Positions 36,154-44,840 of a DNA stretch of 64,000 nucleotides are shown here, piece after piece. The translations under genes were made by a program, and so were the position numbers. How positions within the stretch are numbered: the stretch's first letter is position 1; each line of letters starts with the position of its first letter. Below the pieces are notes generated by a model, which saw only the letters and a list, made by a program, of their open reading frames with translations, ran no database searches and was not told the origin of the DNA. Where the stretch lies: positions 62,001-126,000 of the forward strand of contig NZ_BDJB01000007.1 in assembly GCF_002117915.1 (NCBI RefSeq). The letters are read 5' to 3'. This DNA is from Sphingomonas sp. TZW2008. GTDB lineage: Bacteria > Pseudomonadota > Alphaproteobacteria > Sphingomonadales > Sphingomonadaceae.

Positions 36154-36998
36154 CGATCCGCCCGCGTCGCTCCGCGCTCTACATGCCCGCGTCGAACGCC
36201 CGCGCGATTGAGAAGGCGCGCAGCCTCGCGTGCGACGTCGTGATCCTCGATCTCGAGGATGCCGTCGCGCCCGAGCAGAAGGCGGCGGCGCGCGACCAGG
36301 CGGCGGCGGCGAGCGGGTTCGGCCACCGCGAGTGGGTGATCCGCGTCAACGGGCTCGATACCGAATGGGGCGCGGACGATCTGGCGGCGTGCCGTGCAGC
36401 CGCGCCCGATGCGGTGCTGCTGCCCAAGGTCTCCAGCCCCGACGATCTGCGCCAGGCGCGCGCGCTGCTCGGGAGCGGCCCGGCGCTGTGGGCGATGATC
36501 GAGACCGCGCGGGCGCTCGTCGATCTGCGCACGATCGCCGAGGCCGCGGCGGAGACCGGACTCGCCGCGTTCATCATCGGCCCCAACGATCTCGCCAAGG
36601 AACTTCATCTGCGTCCCGGCATCGATCGCGCGCCGCTGCTGCCGATCCTCAGCCGGATCGTCACCGTCGCGCGCGCCTACGGCATCGCGCCGCTCGACGG
36701 GGTGATGAACGCGTTCGACGACGAGGGCGCGATCGCCGCCGAATGCGCACAGGGGCTTGCTTTCGGGTTCGATGGCAAGACGCTGATCCACCCCAACCAG
36801 ATCGCCCCCGCCAACCGCGTCTTCGCGCCGACCGCGGAGGAGATCGCCTGGGCGCAGCGCATCGTCGCCGCGTTCGACGCGCCCGAGAACGCCGGCAAGG
36901 GCGCGATCAAGGTCGACGGCAAGATGGTCGAGCTACTCCACCGCGACGACGCGCGGCGCACGCTCGCGCTGGCAGCCGCGATCGCCGACCACGGATAA
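36150..36998 (+). CDS. HpcH/HpaI-type CoA-ester lyase (CitE-like)
   Basis: A 282-residue TIM-barrel enzyme of the citrate-lyase-beta/malyl-CoA lyase group. Motifs are [33 protein letters not shown] (metal-binding Glu/Asp), AMIETARAL and [14 protein letters not shown]. It would cleave or hydrolyse a 3-hydroxyacyl-CoA such as malyl-CoA or citramalyl-CoA, yielding acetyl-CoA and glyoxylate or pyruvate. The 4-base overlap with glcB links it to glyoxylate/acetyl-CoA chemistry: it could run malyl-CoA cleavage in the direction that malate synthase uses. The exact substrate is undetermined. Confidence 0.88.
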   Translation: MTIRPRRSALYMPASNARAIEKARSLACDVVILDLEDAVAPEQKAAARDQAAAASGFGHREWVIRVNGLDTEWGADDLAACRAAAPDAVLLPKVSSPDDLRQARALLGSGPALWAMIETARALVDLRTIAEAAAETGLAAFIIGPNDLAKELHLRPGIDRAPLLPILSRIVTVARAYGIAPLDGVMNAFDDEGAIAAECAQGLAFGFDGKTLIHPNQIAPANRVFAPTAEEIAWAQRIVAAFDAPENAGKGAIKVDGKMVELLHRDDARRTLALAAAIADHG

Positions 36999-37111
36999 AC
37001 GCCGCTCACGCCGCTCTCCAAACTGAAGAGATCCGCATCGCGGTGGCAATCGCGCGTCACTGCCGCTAAAGCGCGCGCGACCCTGAATCATCGAGAGCCC
37101 CGCCGATCCCG

Positions 37112-37570
37112 ATGCGAATCGCCATCGCCTCCGATCACGCCGCCGTCGCACTCAAGGCGACGCTCGCCGCGTGGCTGCGCGACGCCGGCCACGACGTCAC
37201 CGATCTCGGCCCCGCGACCGACGCGCGCGTCGACTATCCCGATTACGGCTACCGGCTCGCCGAGGCGATCGCCGATGGCAGCGCGGAGCGTGGCATCGCG
37301 CTGTGCGGCTCGGGCATCGGCATCTCGATCGCGGTCAACCGCCACCCCGCCGCGCGCTGCGCACTCGTCGCCGAGCCGCTGTCCGCCACCCTCGCGCGCG
37401 AGCACAACGACGCCAACGTCCTCGCGCTCGGCGCGCGCCTCGTTGGCGAGGACATGGCCAAGGCCTGCGTCACCGCCTTCCTCACCACCGCCTTTGCCGG
37501 CGGCCGCCACGCCGCGCGCGTCGACAAGCTCGCCGCGCCGAACCTCCGTTCCGAAAGGGAGCCCGCATGA
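37112..37570 (+). CDS. rpiB: Ribose-5-phosphate isomerase B
   Basis: A 152-residue RpiB/LacAB-family isomerase that interconverts ribose 5-phosphate and ribulose 5-phosphate in the pentose phosphate pathway. The N-terminal [10 protein letters not shown] phosphate-binding block and the active-site [14 protein letters not shown] (catalytic Cys) are intact, as is the late [15 protein letters not shown]. It overlaps glyA by 4 bases. This rpiB-glyA linkage is frequent in alphaproteobacteria and is followed here, past a small protein gene, by nrdR. Confidence 0.95.
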   Translation: MRIAIASDHAAVALKATLAAWLRDAGHDVTDLGPATDARVDYPDYGYRLAEAIADGSAERGIALCGSGIGISIAVNRHPAARCALVAEPLSATLAREHNDANVLALGARLVGEDMAKACVTAFLTTAFAGGRHAARVDKLAAPNLRSEREPA

Positions 37571-38874
37571 GCACCAACCCCGCCGTCCTCACCGATGTGC
37601 AGCCCGACGGCTTCTTCACGCGCGGCCTCGCCGATGCCGATCCCGCGGTGTTCGGCGGCGTCGCACAGGAGCTGGAACGCGAGCAGACACAGATCGAGCT
37701 GATCGCGTCGGAGAACATCGTGTCGAAAGCGGTGCTTGAGGCGCAGGGCTCGGTCTTCACCAACAAATATGCCGAAGGCTATCCCGGCAAGCGCTATTAT
37801 CAGGGCTGCCACCCGTCGGACGTGGTCGAACAGCTCGCGATCGATCGCGCGAAGGAGCTGTTCGGATGCGGCTTCGCCAACGTCCAGCCGCACTCGGGGG
37901 CGCAGGCGAACGGCGCGGTGATGCTCGCGCTGGTCAAGCCGGGCGAAACGATCATGGGGCTCAGCCTCGACGCCGGCGGCCACCTGACGCACGGGGCGAA
38001 GGCGGCGATGAGCGGCAAGTGGTTCAACGCCGTGCAGTACGGCGTCACCCCCGACACGCACCTCATCGATTACGATGCGGTCGAGCGGCAGGCGGTGGAG
38101 ACGAAGCCCAAGCTGCTGATCACCGGCGGCTCGGCCTATCCGCGGCAGATCGATTTCGCCCGCTTCCGCGCGATCGCGGACAAGGTCGGCGCTTATTTCA
38201 TGGTCGACATGGCGCATTTCGCCGGCATCGTCGCGGCGGGGCACCACCCCAGCCCGCTGCCGCACGCGCACGTCGTCACCACCACGACGCACAAGACGTT
38301 GCGTGGGCCCCGCGGGGGCATGGTGCTGACCAATGACGAGGGCATCGCCAAGAAGATCAACTCGGCCGTCTTCCCCGGCCTCCAGGGCGGCCCGCTGATG
38401 CACGTCGTCGCGGCCAAGGCCGTGGCGTTCGGCGAGGCGCTCCAGCCCGAGTTCAAGAGCTACATCGCCGCGGTGGTCGAGAACGCCAAGGTGCTCGCCG
38501 CGACGCTCAAGGAGCGTGGCTGCAACCTCGTCTCGGGCGGCACCGACACGCATCTCGCGCTGGTCGATCTCACCCCGCTCGGCGTCACCGGCAAGGACGC
38601 CGACGAAGCGCTTGAGCGCGCCGGGATCACCTGCAACAAGAACGGCATCCCCTACGATCCGCTGCCGCCGGTGAAGACCAGCGGCATCCGCGTCGGCTCG
38701 CCCGCTGGCACGACGCGCGGCTTCGGCACCGCCGAATTCCGCGAGATCGGCAACATGGTCGCCGACGTGCTCGACGGCCTCGCCAAGAACGGCGAGGCGG
38801 GTGACGCCCAGGTCGAGGCCGCGGTGCGGGAACGAGTCCGTGCGCTGTGCGCTCGTTTCCCGATCTACCAGTAA
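37567..38874 (+). CDS. glyA: Serine hydroxymethyltransferase
   Basis: A 435-residue PLP enzyme that converts serine and tetrahydrofolate to glycine and methylene-THF, the main source of one-carbon units. The N-terminal [30 protein letters not shown], the folate/PLP region and the Schiff-base Lys in [14 protein letters not shown] are all present. The ATG overlaps the rpiB stop (ATGA). It is followed after nine bases by a small membrane protein gene and then by nrdR, which fits a nucleotide and one-carbon theme. Confidence 0.98.
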   Translation: MSTNPAVLTDVQPDGFFTRGLADADPAVFGGVAQELEREQTQIELIASENIVSKAVLEAQGSVFTNKYAEGYPGKRYYQGCHPSDVVEQLAIDRAKELFGCGFANVQPHSGAQANGAVMLALVKPGETIMGLSLDAGGHLTHGAKAAMSGKWFNAVQYGVTPDTHLIDYDAVERQAVETKPKLLITGGSAYPRQIDFARFRAIADKVGAYFMVDMAHFAGIVAAGHHPSPLPHAHVVTTTTHKTLRGPRGGMVLTNDEGIAKKINSAVFPGLQGGPLMHVVAAKAVAFGEALQPEFKSYIAAVVENAKVLAATLKERGCNLVSGGTDTHLALVDLTPLGVTGKDADEALERAGITCNKNGIPYDPLPPVKTSGIRVGSPAGTTRGFGTAEFREIGNMVADVLDGLAKNGEAGDAQVEAAVRERVRALCARFPIYQ

Positions 38875-38883
38875 GGAAATAGC

Positions 38884-39060
38884 ATGTCGAAGATTGAAGA
38901 AGTTCAGAACACCGTCAAGGCGACCCCGGGGCTCGGCAAGAAGATGGCGAAATACGGCGCGATCGGCGCGGTCGTCGCGATCCCCGTGCCGTTCATCGGT
39001 CCGGTGCTCGGTGCGCTCGCCGGCGCCGGGATCGCCTACGCCCGCCGCGACAAGATCTGA
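38884..39060 (+). CDS. Small glycine-rich membrane protein (58 residues)
   Basis: A 58-residue open frame with a good aaggaa ribosome site ending five bases before its ATG. It has an amphipathic, Lys-rich N-terminal half (MSKIEEVQNTVKATPGLGKKM) and then a hydrophobic Gly/Ala-rich segment (YGAIGAVVAIPVPFIGPVLG and ALAGAGIAYARR) with glycine-zipper spacing. It probably inserts in, or lies against, the inner membrane. It is only nine bases after glyA and before nrdR, so it is likely part of that operon. I do not know its function. Confidence 0.78.
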   Translation: MSKIEEVQNTVKATPGLGKKMAKYGAIGAVVAIPVPFIGPVLGALAGAGIAYARRDKI

Positions 39061-39116
39061 CGGATCGGCGGCACCGCGCCGGATAGCGGTGCCGCCATCG
39101 ATACGAGACGAGCCCG

Positions 39117-39578
39117 ATGCGCTGTCCCTTCTGCGGCCATGATGCTAGCCAGGTAAAGGACAGCCGCCCGACCGACGACGGCGCGGCGATCCGCCGTCGC
39201 CGCCAGTGCGAGGGCTGTGCCGCGCGCTTCACCACGTTCGAGCGGATCCAGCTGCGCGAGCTCACCGTGGTCAAGTCGGAGGAGCGGCGCGAGCCGTTCG
39301 AGCGGGAGAAGCTGCTGCGCTCGATCGGCATCGCCGCGCGCAAGCGCCCGCTCGACGGCATCGCGATCGAGCGGCTGGTCAGCGGCATCCAGCGCCAGCT
39401 CGAAACCAGCGGCGAGGCGGAGGTCACCTCCAAACGGATAGGCGAAATGGTGATGGACGGCCTCAAGGGCCTCGATTCGGTCGCCTATATCCGCTTCGCC
39501 AGCGTCTACCGCGATTTCAGCGAGGCGCGTGACTTCGAGGAATTCGCCGGCAGCGTCGAGGAAGCCGCACGGGGGTAG
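39117..39578 (+). CDS. nrdR: Transcriptional repressor NrdR
   Basis: A 153-residue repressor of ribonucleotide reductase genes. It has the N-terminal zinc ribbon (CPFC then CEGC, with [17 protein letters not shown] between) and an ATP-cone domain ([21 protein letters not shown] onward) that senses ATP and dATP. It binds NrdR boxes upstream of nrd operons. The length matches the family. Its position after glyA is common in alphaproteobacteria. The ATG at 39117 starts at the invariant MRCPFC. Confidence 0.98.
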   Translation: MRCPFCGHDASQVKDSRPTDDGAAIRRRRQCEGCAARFTTFERIQLRELTVVKSEERREPFEREKLLRSIGIAARKRPLDGIAIERLVSGIQRQLETSGEAEVTSKRIGEMVMDGLKGLDSVAYIRFASVYRDFSEARDFEEFAGSVEEAARG

Positions 39579-39649
39579 CGCGTCTCCGCGTCAGTCCAGA
39601 ACGGCCTTCGCGCTTGTCGAGCAGGCGTATCGAGCGATAGGCCGCGCGC

Positions 39650-40786
39650 ATGACGTTCTGGGCTTACATCCTCCGCTGCGCCGATGACAGCTACTACGCC
39701 GGGCACACCGACGATCTCGACCACCGCGTTGCCCAGCATCAGGGGGGAGAAATGCCTGGCTACACGCAGCACCGTCTCCCGGTAACCGTGATGTGGTCAC
39801 AGGAATTTCCCTCGCGCTTGGAGGCACAGGAAGCCGAGCGTCAGATCAAGGGCTGGTCGCGGGCCAAAAAGGAGGCGCTGATCGCCGGCGACTGGGACCG
39901 CATTCGCGCACTCGCCAGCCGGGCTGTGCCTCGAGACGGCAACTCGGCCGAGCAGAGCCCGCCCTCAGCACCTCCTCAGCACGAACGAGTTTCCCCTGCC
40001 CACGTTCGTCCTGAGGAGGTGCTGAGCGCCAGCGAAGCGCCGTCTCGAAGGACAAGTCCCAACCCACCCCCCGTCATCGTCCTCGTCCGCCCGCAGCTCG
40101 GCGAGAACATCGGCAAGACGGCACGCGCGATGCTCAATTTCGGATTGACCGAGATGCGCCTCGTCGCCCCGCGTGACGGCTGGCCCAATCCCGCCGCCGG
40201 CCCCGCGGCGTCGGGCGCCGACACCGTCCTCGCCAACGCGCAGGTATTCGATACCGTCGCCGATGCGGTCGCCGATTGCCCGCACGTCTACGCCACCACC
40301 GTGCGCAAGCGCGGCGTCACCAAGCCGGTCGTCACGCCCGAGCAGGCGGCTGAGGGCATGCGCGCCGCGTCAGGCCGCAGCGCGATCCTGTTCGGGCCCG
40401 AGCGGTCGGGGCTCGAAACCGACGATGTCGCGCTCGCGCGCACGATTCTGACGGTGCCGATCAATCCCGCGTTCGGCAGCCTCAACCTCGCGCAGGCGGT
40501 GATCCTCGTTGCCTACGAATGGTCGAAGGGCGAGGCGCTCGCGTCACCGCCCGAGGTTGATCTCGGCGTGCCGGCGCCACAGGAGGAACTCGAGGGGATG
40601 ATCGGCCAGCTCGACGCGATGCTCGTCGCGGCCAATTTCTTCTTTCCGCCCGATCGCACGCCGGCGACGCGGCGAACGCTGCGCACGCTGCTCACCAAGC
40701 CCGGCTGGACCAGCCAGGAAGTGCGCACGATGCGCGGCGTGCTGTCCGCCCTCGCCGGCGCCAAGGCGAAGAAGTCAGGCGGCTGA
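39650..40786 (+). CDS. GIY-YIG endonuclease domain fused to TrmJ-type RNA methyltransferase
   Basis: One 378-residue frame. Residues 1-92 are a GIY-YIG domain of the UPF0213/YhbQ type (WAYILRCADDSYYAGHT, QIKGWSRAKKEALI). Residues about 136-375 are a SPOUT methyltransferase of the TrmJ type (IVLVRPQLGENIGKTARAML, FGPERSGLET, NPAFGSLNLAQAV), which 2'-O-methylates tRNA position 32. The linker (about 93-135) is encoded by a 128-base palindromic repeat. The methyltransferase has no well-placed start of its own; one GTG at 40019 abuts its purine run. The two domains are usually separate genes, so this fusion may result from repeat insertion. Confidence 0.85.
   Translation: MTFWAYILRCADDSYYAGHTDDLDHRVAQHQGGEMPGYTQHRLPVTVMWSQEFPSRLEAQEAERQIKGWSRAKKEALIAGDWDRIRALASRAVPRDGNSAEQSPPSAPPQHERVSPAHVRPEEVLSASEAPSRRTSPNPPPVIVLVRPQLGENIGKTARAMLNFGLTEMRLVAPRDGWPNPAAGPAASGADTVLANAQVFDTVADAVADCPHVYATTVRKRGVTKPVVTPEQAAEGMRAASGRSAILFGPERSGLETDDVALARTILTVPINPAFGSLNLAQAVILVAYEWSKGEALASPPEVDLGVPAPQEELEGMIGQLDAMLVAANFFFPPDRTPATRRTLRTLLTKPGWTSQEVRTMRGVLSALAGAKAKKSGG
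39926..40053. repeat. Palindromic repeat inside a coding frame
   Basis: Inner arms of 24 bases at 39964-39987 and 40003-40026 match at 23 of 24 positions as inverted copies (right arm begins CGTTCGTCCTGAGGAGGTG), around a 15-base loop. Outer arms at 39926-39940 and 40039-40053 match at 13 of 15. The right half, with CGTTCGTCCTGAG and TCTCGAAGGAC, resembles a dispersed repeat common in sphingomonad intergenic DNA; that resemblance is from memory. The element is translated as the linker of the fused protein. Confidence 0.85.
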
Positions 40787-40841
40787 CCACGCGCGGCAGC
40801 GACGGCAGACGCAGGGGGGAACGCGTCCCCCTGGTCATCAC

Positions 40842-41114
40842 TCAGTTGCTGTCCGAGTCGTTGTCGTCTTCGTTGTCGATGATCAACAGCGCAACGCCGA
40901 TCACCACGGCGGCACCGATGATCGCCGGGATGATGCTTACACCGGCCAGACGATCAGCCTTGGCGGTCGCAGTGCCGGCACGCGGCGCATTCGAGAGCGA
41001 CAGCTTCGAGGCCGCCGTCGTGGACGCCACGGGGGCGACAGGGGCAGCGGTGGCGGCAACCGGCGCCACGACGAGCGCGCTGGCGGCAAGGCCAGTCATC
41101 AATTTTGCGATCAT
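40842..41114 (-). CDS. Small exported single-span protein with acidic tail
   Basis: A 90-residue protein with an N-terminal signal (MIAKLMTGLAASALVVAPVAATA), a short Ala/Ser/Thr-rich region, a C-terminal hydrophobic helix (IIPAIIGAAVVIGVALLIID) and a strongly acidic end (NEDDNDSDSN). A GGGAGA ribosome site six bases before the ATG at 41114 decides the start over the in-frame GTG at 41138. It would be exported and anchored by its C-terminal helix. I do not recognise a family of known function. It stands alone between the TrmJ fusion and tRNA-Phe. Confidence 0.8.
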   Translation of the reverse strand: MIAKLMTGLAASALVVAPVAATAAPVAPVASTTAASKLSLSNAPRAGTATAKADRLAGVSIIPAIIGAAVVIGVALLIIDNEDDNDSDSN

Positions 41115-41240
41115 TACAATTCTCCCATTCACGCACACACGACGAGGCGTAACGCCACAACCAGCGACACGCCGATAAGTCTCATGCGTTCATTGATGCA
41201 GCGCAATAATCGCGCCGGAGCGGGTATCGGGCGGGGGAGA

Positions 41241-41316
41241 TGGTGCCCAGGGACGGGATCGAACCGCCGACACTGCGATTTTCAGTCGCATGCTCTACCA
41301 ACTGAGCTACCTGGGC
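41241..41316 (-). tRNA. tRNA-Phe (anticodon GAA)
   Basis: On the minus strand the acceptor GCCCAGG pairs with CCTGGGC. The D-arm is GCTCAGTTGGTAGAGC, the anticodon stem TGCGA/TCGCA encloses CTGAAAA (anticodon GAA), and the T-arm contains GGTTCGATCCC. CCA is encoded. It lies 30 bases after the yacG gene on the same strand. Confidence 0.98.
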
Positions 41317-41345
41317 GCACGGTGGATCACCGCGGAGCGGTCCCC

Positions 41346-41531
41346 CTAATCGCGTGATGTCGCGCTGTCCAGCCCATCCGCGCCGTCACCGATCCGATCG
41401 ATCGCCGGGCCGGGAATGCGATAGCCTTCGCCGAGCCATTGCAGCAGGTCGCGGTCCTTGCACCCGCGCGAGCAGAAGGGCGCAGCGGCGGGCTCGGGGG
41501 GCCGGCCGCAGATCGGGCATTTCGTCTTCAT
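41346..41531 (-). CDS. yacG: DNA gyrase inhibitor / zinc protein YacG
   Basis: A 61-residue zinc-ribbon protein. The four Cys ligands are in CPIC (with GRPPEPAAAPFCSRGC following), then the conserved KDRDLLQWLGEGYRIPG. In E. coli YacG binds GyrB and blocks DNA binding. It is the last gene of the infA-maf-RNase-yacG operon on this strand, with its ATG in an ATGA overlap with the RNase gene stop. The length is typical. Confidence 0.95.
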   Translation of the reverse strand: MKTKCPICGRPPEPAAAPFCSRGCKDRDLLQWLGEGYRIPGPAIDRIGDGADGLDSATSRD

Positions 41532-42466
41532 GCGTCGAAGATAGGCATTCGCCCCGTGCGGCGCACCACCTCGTCGAGCCAGTCGGGCCGCTGCACGATC
41601 CGCTCACGCACTGCGGCGGGTAGCCGCACGCGGTTCGCGGCGCCAGGCGGCGTCCGCTCGATTGTGCGCAGCGCCGCCCGCGCCGCCGCGCCGACCGGAT
41701 CCGCCCGCAGCAAGTCGGGCAGCGAGGGGCCGGTGCGTGGGCGTACGATCTGGAGGAAGCCGAAGCCGTTGACGGCCGTCCGCTCGAACGGCTGCGCAAG
41801 ATTCGCGTCGATCGCGTCGGCTACGGCCTGGCGCGGCGCGCGGCCGGTAAGTGTCGGGAAGTCGATCCCGATCGATCCGCCGATCGCGTGGCGCTCGATC
41901 GCCGCGGCGACCGCCACCGCCGCGCGCACCGCCAGCGCATCAAGTGGCGCGCCGCCGTCGACGTCGAACAGCGTCATTGCTGGCGTCGGCGTCAGCCGCA
42001 GCGCGCCGCCCGAAAAGGCAATGTCGCCGCTCGTCGCCTCCTCGAGCAACTCGGACCACCCCGCCACCTCGAGCGCGTCCGGCTCGTGCGCGCGCAGCTC
42101 GCGCACCGGCGCGTCGGTCAACTTGTCGCGCAGCATCGGCGAGGCACGCAGCGCGGCGTCGCTCGCCCGCCCGCGCGGCGGCTTGCGCCGGCCGGCCTCC
42201 GGAATCGCCGCGCGGGTGATTTCGACGCGGATCGCCGCGCCCAGCGTCGTTCCCGCCGGCGTGCGATCGAGCGCCACGTCGCTGCTGTCGTCGAGCCGCG
42301 CGACGAGCCGGTCGATCAGCCGTGCGGACGCTACCATCCCCGGCTGGGGCCCCGCATCGTCGGGGAGGATGCGCGCGCGAACGATACGGTCATCGACGAC
42401 GAGCGCCGCGCGCTCCTCGCCGATCCCCGCCTCGTACAGCCATTCAGCCAAAGGCGATCCCGGCAC
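41528..42466 (-). CDS. RNase E/G-like protein lacking the S1 and C-terminal parts
   Basis: A 312-residue protein annotated in related bacteria simply as ribonuclease. It matches the RNase E/G core in GGSIGIDFPTL (compare GGLIVIDFIDM) and LFDVDGGAPLDALAVRAA, which carries a metal-binding Asp. It lacks an evident S1 RNA-binding domain and the zinc-link cysteines, so it is a shortened relative. Substrate and activity are unknown. The GTG at 42466 gives a 23-base overlap with maf; a later TTG start is possible. It overlaps yacG by 4 bases. Confidence 0.78.
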   Translation of the reverse strand: MPGSPLAEWLYEAGIGEERAALVVDDRIVRARILPDDAGPQPGMVASARLIDRLVARLDDSSDVALDRTPAGTTLGAAIRVEITRAAIPEAGRRKPPRGRASDAALRASPMLRDKLTDAPVRELRAHEPDALEVAGWSELLEEATSGDIAFSGGALRLTPTPAMTLFDVDGGAPLDALAVRAAVAVAAAIERHAIGGSIGIDFPTLTGRAPRQAVADAIDANLAQPFERTAVNGFGFLQIVRPRTGPSLPDLLRADPVGAAARAALRTIERTPPGAANRVRLPAAVRERIVQRPDWLDEVVRRTGRMPIFDA

Positions 42467-43016
42467 TCGTCAGCAACGCACGCGTCTCGAACAGCGGCAG
42501 CCCGACGACGCACGAGTAGGATCCGTCGATGCGGCGGACGAACGCCTCGGCGCGGCCCTGGATCGCGTAGCCGCCCGCCTTGCCCATCCCCTCGCCACTC
42601 GCGACATAGCGCGCGATCTCCGCCGCGCTCAGCGGCTTGAACGCAACGGTCGTGTCGGACAGGCGCGTGCGCTGTGTGCCGTCGGCGCCGATCACGACGA
42701 CCGCGGATAGGCAGTGATGCCGCCGTCCCGAGAGCAGCTCGAGCATGCGGACGAGATCCGCTTCGTCGGCCGGCTTGCCGAGGATGCGGCGCCCGGCGAC
42801 CACGCTCGTGTCGGCCGCGAGCACGACCTCGTCGGCATCGCGCGCGACCGCATTGGCCTTGGCGATCGCGACGCGCAGCACGTAATCGCGCGGGCGCTCG
42901 TCCTTTAGCGGGGTCTCGTCCACGTCGGGCGCGACGACACGCGCGGGCACTACGCCGATCTGCGCCAGCAGCGACAGTCGACGCGGCGATGCGGAAGCGA
43001 GGATCAGGGAGGGCAT
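42444..43016 (-). CDS. maf: Maf-like nucleoside triphosphate pyrophosphatase
   Basis: A 190-residue Maf protein. Signature motifs are the N-terminal LILASASPRRLSLL, the VDETPL loop, VLAADTSVV and the late GKAGGYAIQGRAEAFV and SYSCVVGLPL. The last two are typical of the dTTP/UTP pyrophosphatase (YhdE) branch rather than the m7GTP branch. It cleans the nucleotide pool of unwanted bases. It follows infA by 27 bases and overlaps the RNase gene, so all four genes are likely cotranscribed. Confidence 0.95.
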   Translation of the reverse strand: MPSLILASASPRRLSLLAQIGVVPARVVAPDVDETPLKDERPRDYVLRVAIAKANAVARDADEVVLAADTSVVAGRRILGKPADEADLVRMLELLSGRRHHCLSAVVVIGADGTQRTRLSDTTVAFKPLSAAEIARYVASGEGMGKAGGYAIQGRAEAFVRRIDGSYSCVVGLPLFETRALLTSAGIAFG

Positions 43017-43043
43017 GCGCCCACCTGGCCGATCGTCAGCGGA

Positions 43044-43289
43044 TTATTGCGGGCCGGGGCCGCCGCGGCCGGGCATGAAGCGGTAGGTGATCCGCCCCTT
43101 GGTCAGGTCGTAGGGCGTCAACTCGACGAGCACTTCGTCACCGACGAGCACGCGGATGCGGTTCTTGCGCATCTTGCCCGCGGTGTGGCCCAGGATCTCA
43201 TGATCGTTCTCCAGCCGGACGCGGAACATCGCGTTGGGAAGGAGCTCGACCACCTGGCCGCGCATTTCGAGAAGTTCTTCTTTCGCCAA
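43044..43289 (-). CDS. infA: Translation initiation factor IF-1
   Basis: An 81-residue OB-fold protein that binds the ribosomal A site during initiation. The sequence is highly conserved ([37 protein letters not shown]), with a Gly/Pro-rich tail. The start at 43289 is TTG followed by GCGAAAGAAGAA, and this is where every IF-1 begins; longer in-frame starts add unrelated residues. The rare TTG start should reduce initiation and may allow autoregulation by IF-1 levels. It is the first gene of the maf/yacG group. Confidence 0.96.
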   Translation of the reverse strand: MAKEELLEMRGQVVELLPNAMFRVRLENDHEILGHTAGKMRKNRIRVLVGDEVLVELTPYDLTKGRITYRFMPGRGGPGPQ

Positions 43290-43429
43290 ACAATTACACT
43301 TTCTGCGGATGATCGCGCGCGCCCATAGCCCAAGCGTCACCGGAAAGAAAGGCGCGCGGCATAACGGTCGTTCAAGGGAACGAACGGTAGATCGTGCCGA
43401 TCCGCGCCGGAATCAAGAGCCTGCGCGGC

Positions 43430-44644
43430 TTACACCAGAACGCCCTGCAGCAGCTTGGGCAGTGCGCCGCTCTCGCCGCGCGCCTCGGCCATGAAGCGGT
43501 TCTTGAGCGGCGGGATGGCGTCGACCGCCGAGATCCCCAGCCTGCGCACCGCGCTTGCCGCGCGTCCGGGAATGCCGAACAGCCGCGTCAGCGTGTCGGT
43601 CGCGCCGGCGACCAGCATCGTGTCGAGGCTGCGCCAGCGCTGGTAGCGCGCGAGAAGCTGCGCGTCGCCGGGCTCCAGCCCGACCCGGCGCCCCTCGACC
43701 AGCACCTCGGCCAGCGCCGCGACGTCGCGGAAACCGAGGTTGAGCCCCTGCCCCGCGATCGGATGGATGCCGTGCGCCGCATCGCCGACCAGCGCCAGGC
43801 GCTCGGCGGTGATCGTCGCCGCGTGGTGGAAGCCGAGCGGATAGCTCGCGCGCGGGCTCGCCTTCGACAGCGCGCCGAGGAACCCGCCCATCCGCTGCTC
43901 TGCCTCAGCCAGAAAACCGCGATCGCCGAGCTTGAGCATGCCCGGCGCGTGCGCCGCCTTCACCGTCCACACGATCGCCGAGCGGTGGCCGTGATCGTCA
44001 TCGACCAGCGGCAGCAGTGCGAACGGTCCGGCCGAGTAGAAGATCTCGTAGGCGATATTCTCGTGCGACCGTTCATGGTGGAACGCGCCGATGATCGCGG
44101 CGTGATCATAGCGCCAATGCGCGGTCGCGATGCCCGCCGCCGCGCGGGTCGGCGAGTTGCGCCCCTCCGCGGCAACGAGCAGCGACGCCGTCACCTCGCT
44201 GCCGTCGCTCAGCGTCGCGCGCACGCCGCTCGCCGATCGCTCGACGCTGGTCGCGCGCGTCAGCGACCGGAAGTCGACCCCGCTCTCGCCGATCGCGTCC
44301 GCCAGCGCGCGCCGGATCGCGCGGTTCTCGTACATCGTGCCGAGCGCGCCGTCGTCGGCATCGGGGATGAAATCGAGCTTTCCCGGCTCGAGTCCGTCGC
44401 TCACCCGGATCTGGCGGATCGCGCAGCCCTGCCCGGCCAGCCGCTCGCCCACCCCGATCGCCTCGAGCATGCGATGACTCGCGCTCGCCACCGCGGAGGC
44501 GCGTCCGTCGAACCCGGGCGCGAGCGTCACCGCCGGATCGGCGGGATCGACCACGATCACCGACAGGCCATGCCGGTCTAGCGCCAGCGCGAGCGTGCTG
44601 CCGACCAGCCCGCCTCCAAGGATCAGAACGTCCGCGTGAACCAT
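43430..44644 (-). CDS. UbiH/UbiF/VisC/COQ6-family FAD monooxygenase
   Basis: A 404-residue flavoprotein hydroxylase. The Rossmann motif GGGLVGSTLALAL is at the N-terminus, the central DG motif is near SLLVAAEGRNSPTR, and the FAD-ribityl motif is LVGDAAHGIHPIAGQGLNLGFRD. It likely hydroxylates the ubiquinone precursor ring at one of three positions; which one cannot be told from sequence. It acts at the inner membrane face. The gene is alone on this strand, upstream of infA by 140 bases and divergent from ftsK. Confidence 0.95.
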   Translation of the reverse strand: MVHADVLILGGGLVGSTLALALDRHGLSVIVVDPADPAVTLAPGFDGRASAVASASHRMLEAIGVGERLAGQGCAIRQIRVSDGLEPGKLDFIPDADDGALGTMYENRAIRRALADAIGESGVDFRSLTRATSVERSASGVRATLSDGSEVTASLLVAAEGRNSPTRAAAGIATAHWRYDHAAIIGAFHHERSHENIAYEIFYSAGPFALLPLVDDDHGHRSAIVWTVKAAHAPGMLKLGDRGFLAEAEQRMGGFLGALSKASPRASYPLGFHHAATITAERLALVGDAAHGIHPIAGQGLNLGFRDVAALAEVLVEGRRVGLEPGDAQLLARYQRWRSLDTMLVAGATDTLTRLFGIPGRAASAVRRLGISAVDAIPPLKNRFMAEARGESGALPKLLQGVLV

Positions 44645-44840
44645 GATGGCGACCTTAGCGAGGCAAGAGGAGAAGCGGAACCGCGCAAACCGGCATGATC
44701 GCGCGTGCCGCGGCCACTACCGTTAACCGTGCCCACGGCACCACAGTTCCCCGCGGATCGTCCGCCCCCTGCTTGACGGCGGCGGCGGCGCGGCGGACAA
44801 TCAGACGGGCGTTTTTTCCAGGAATTTCGGGGGCGGTACG

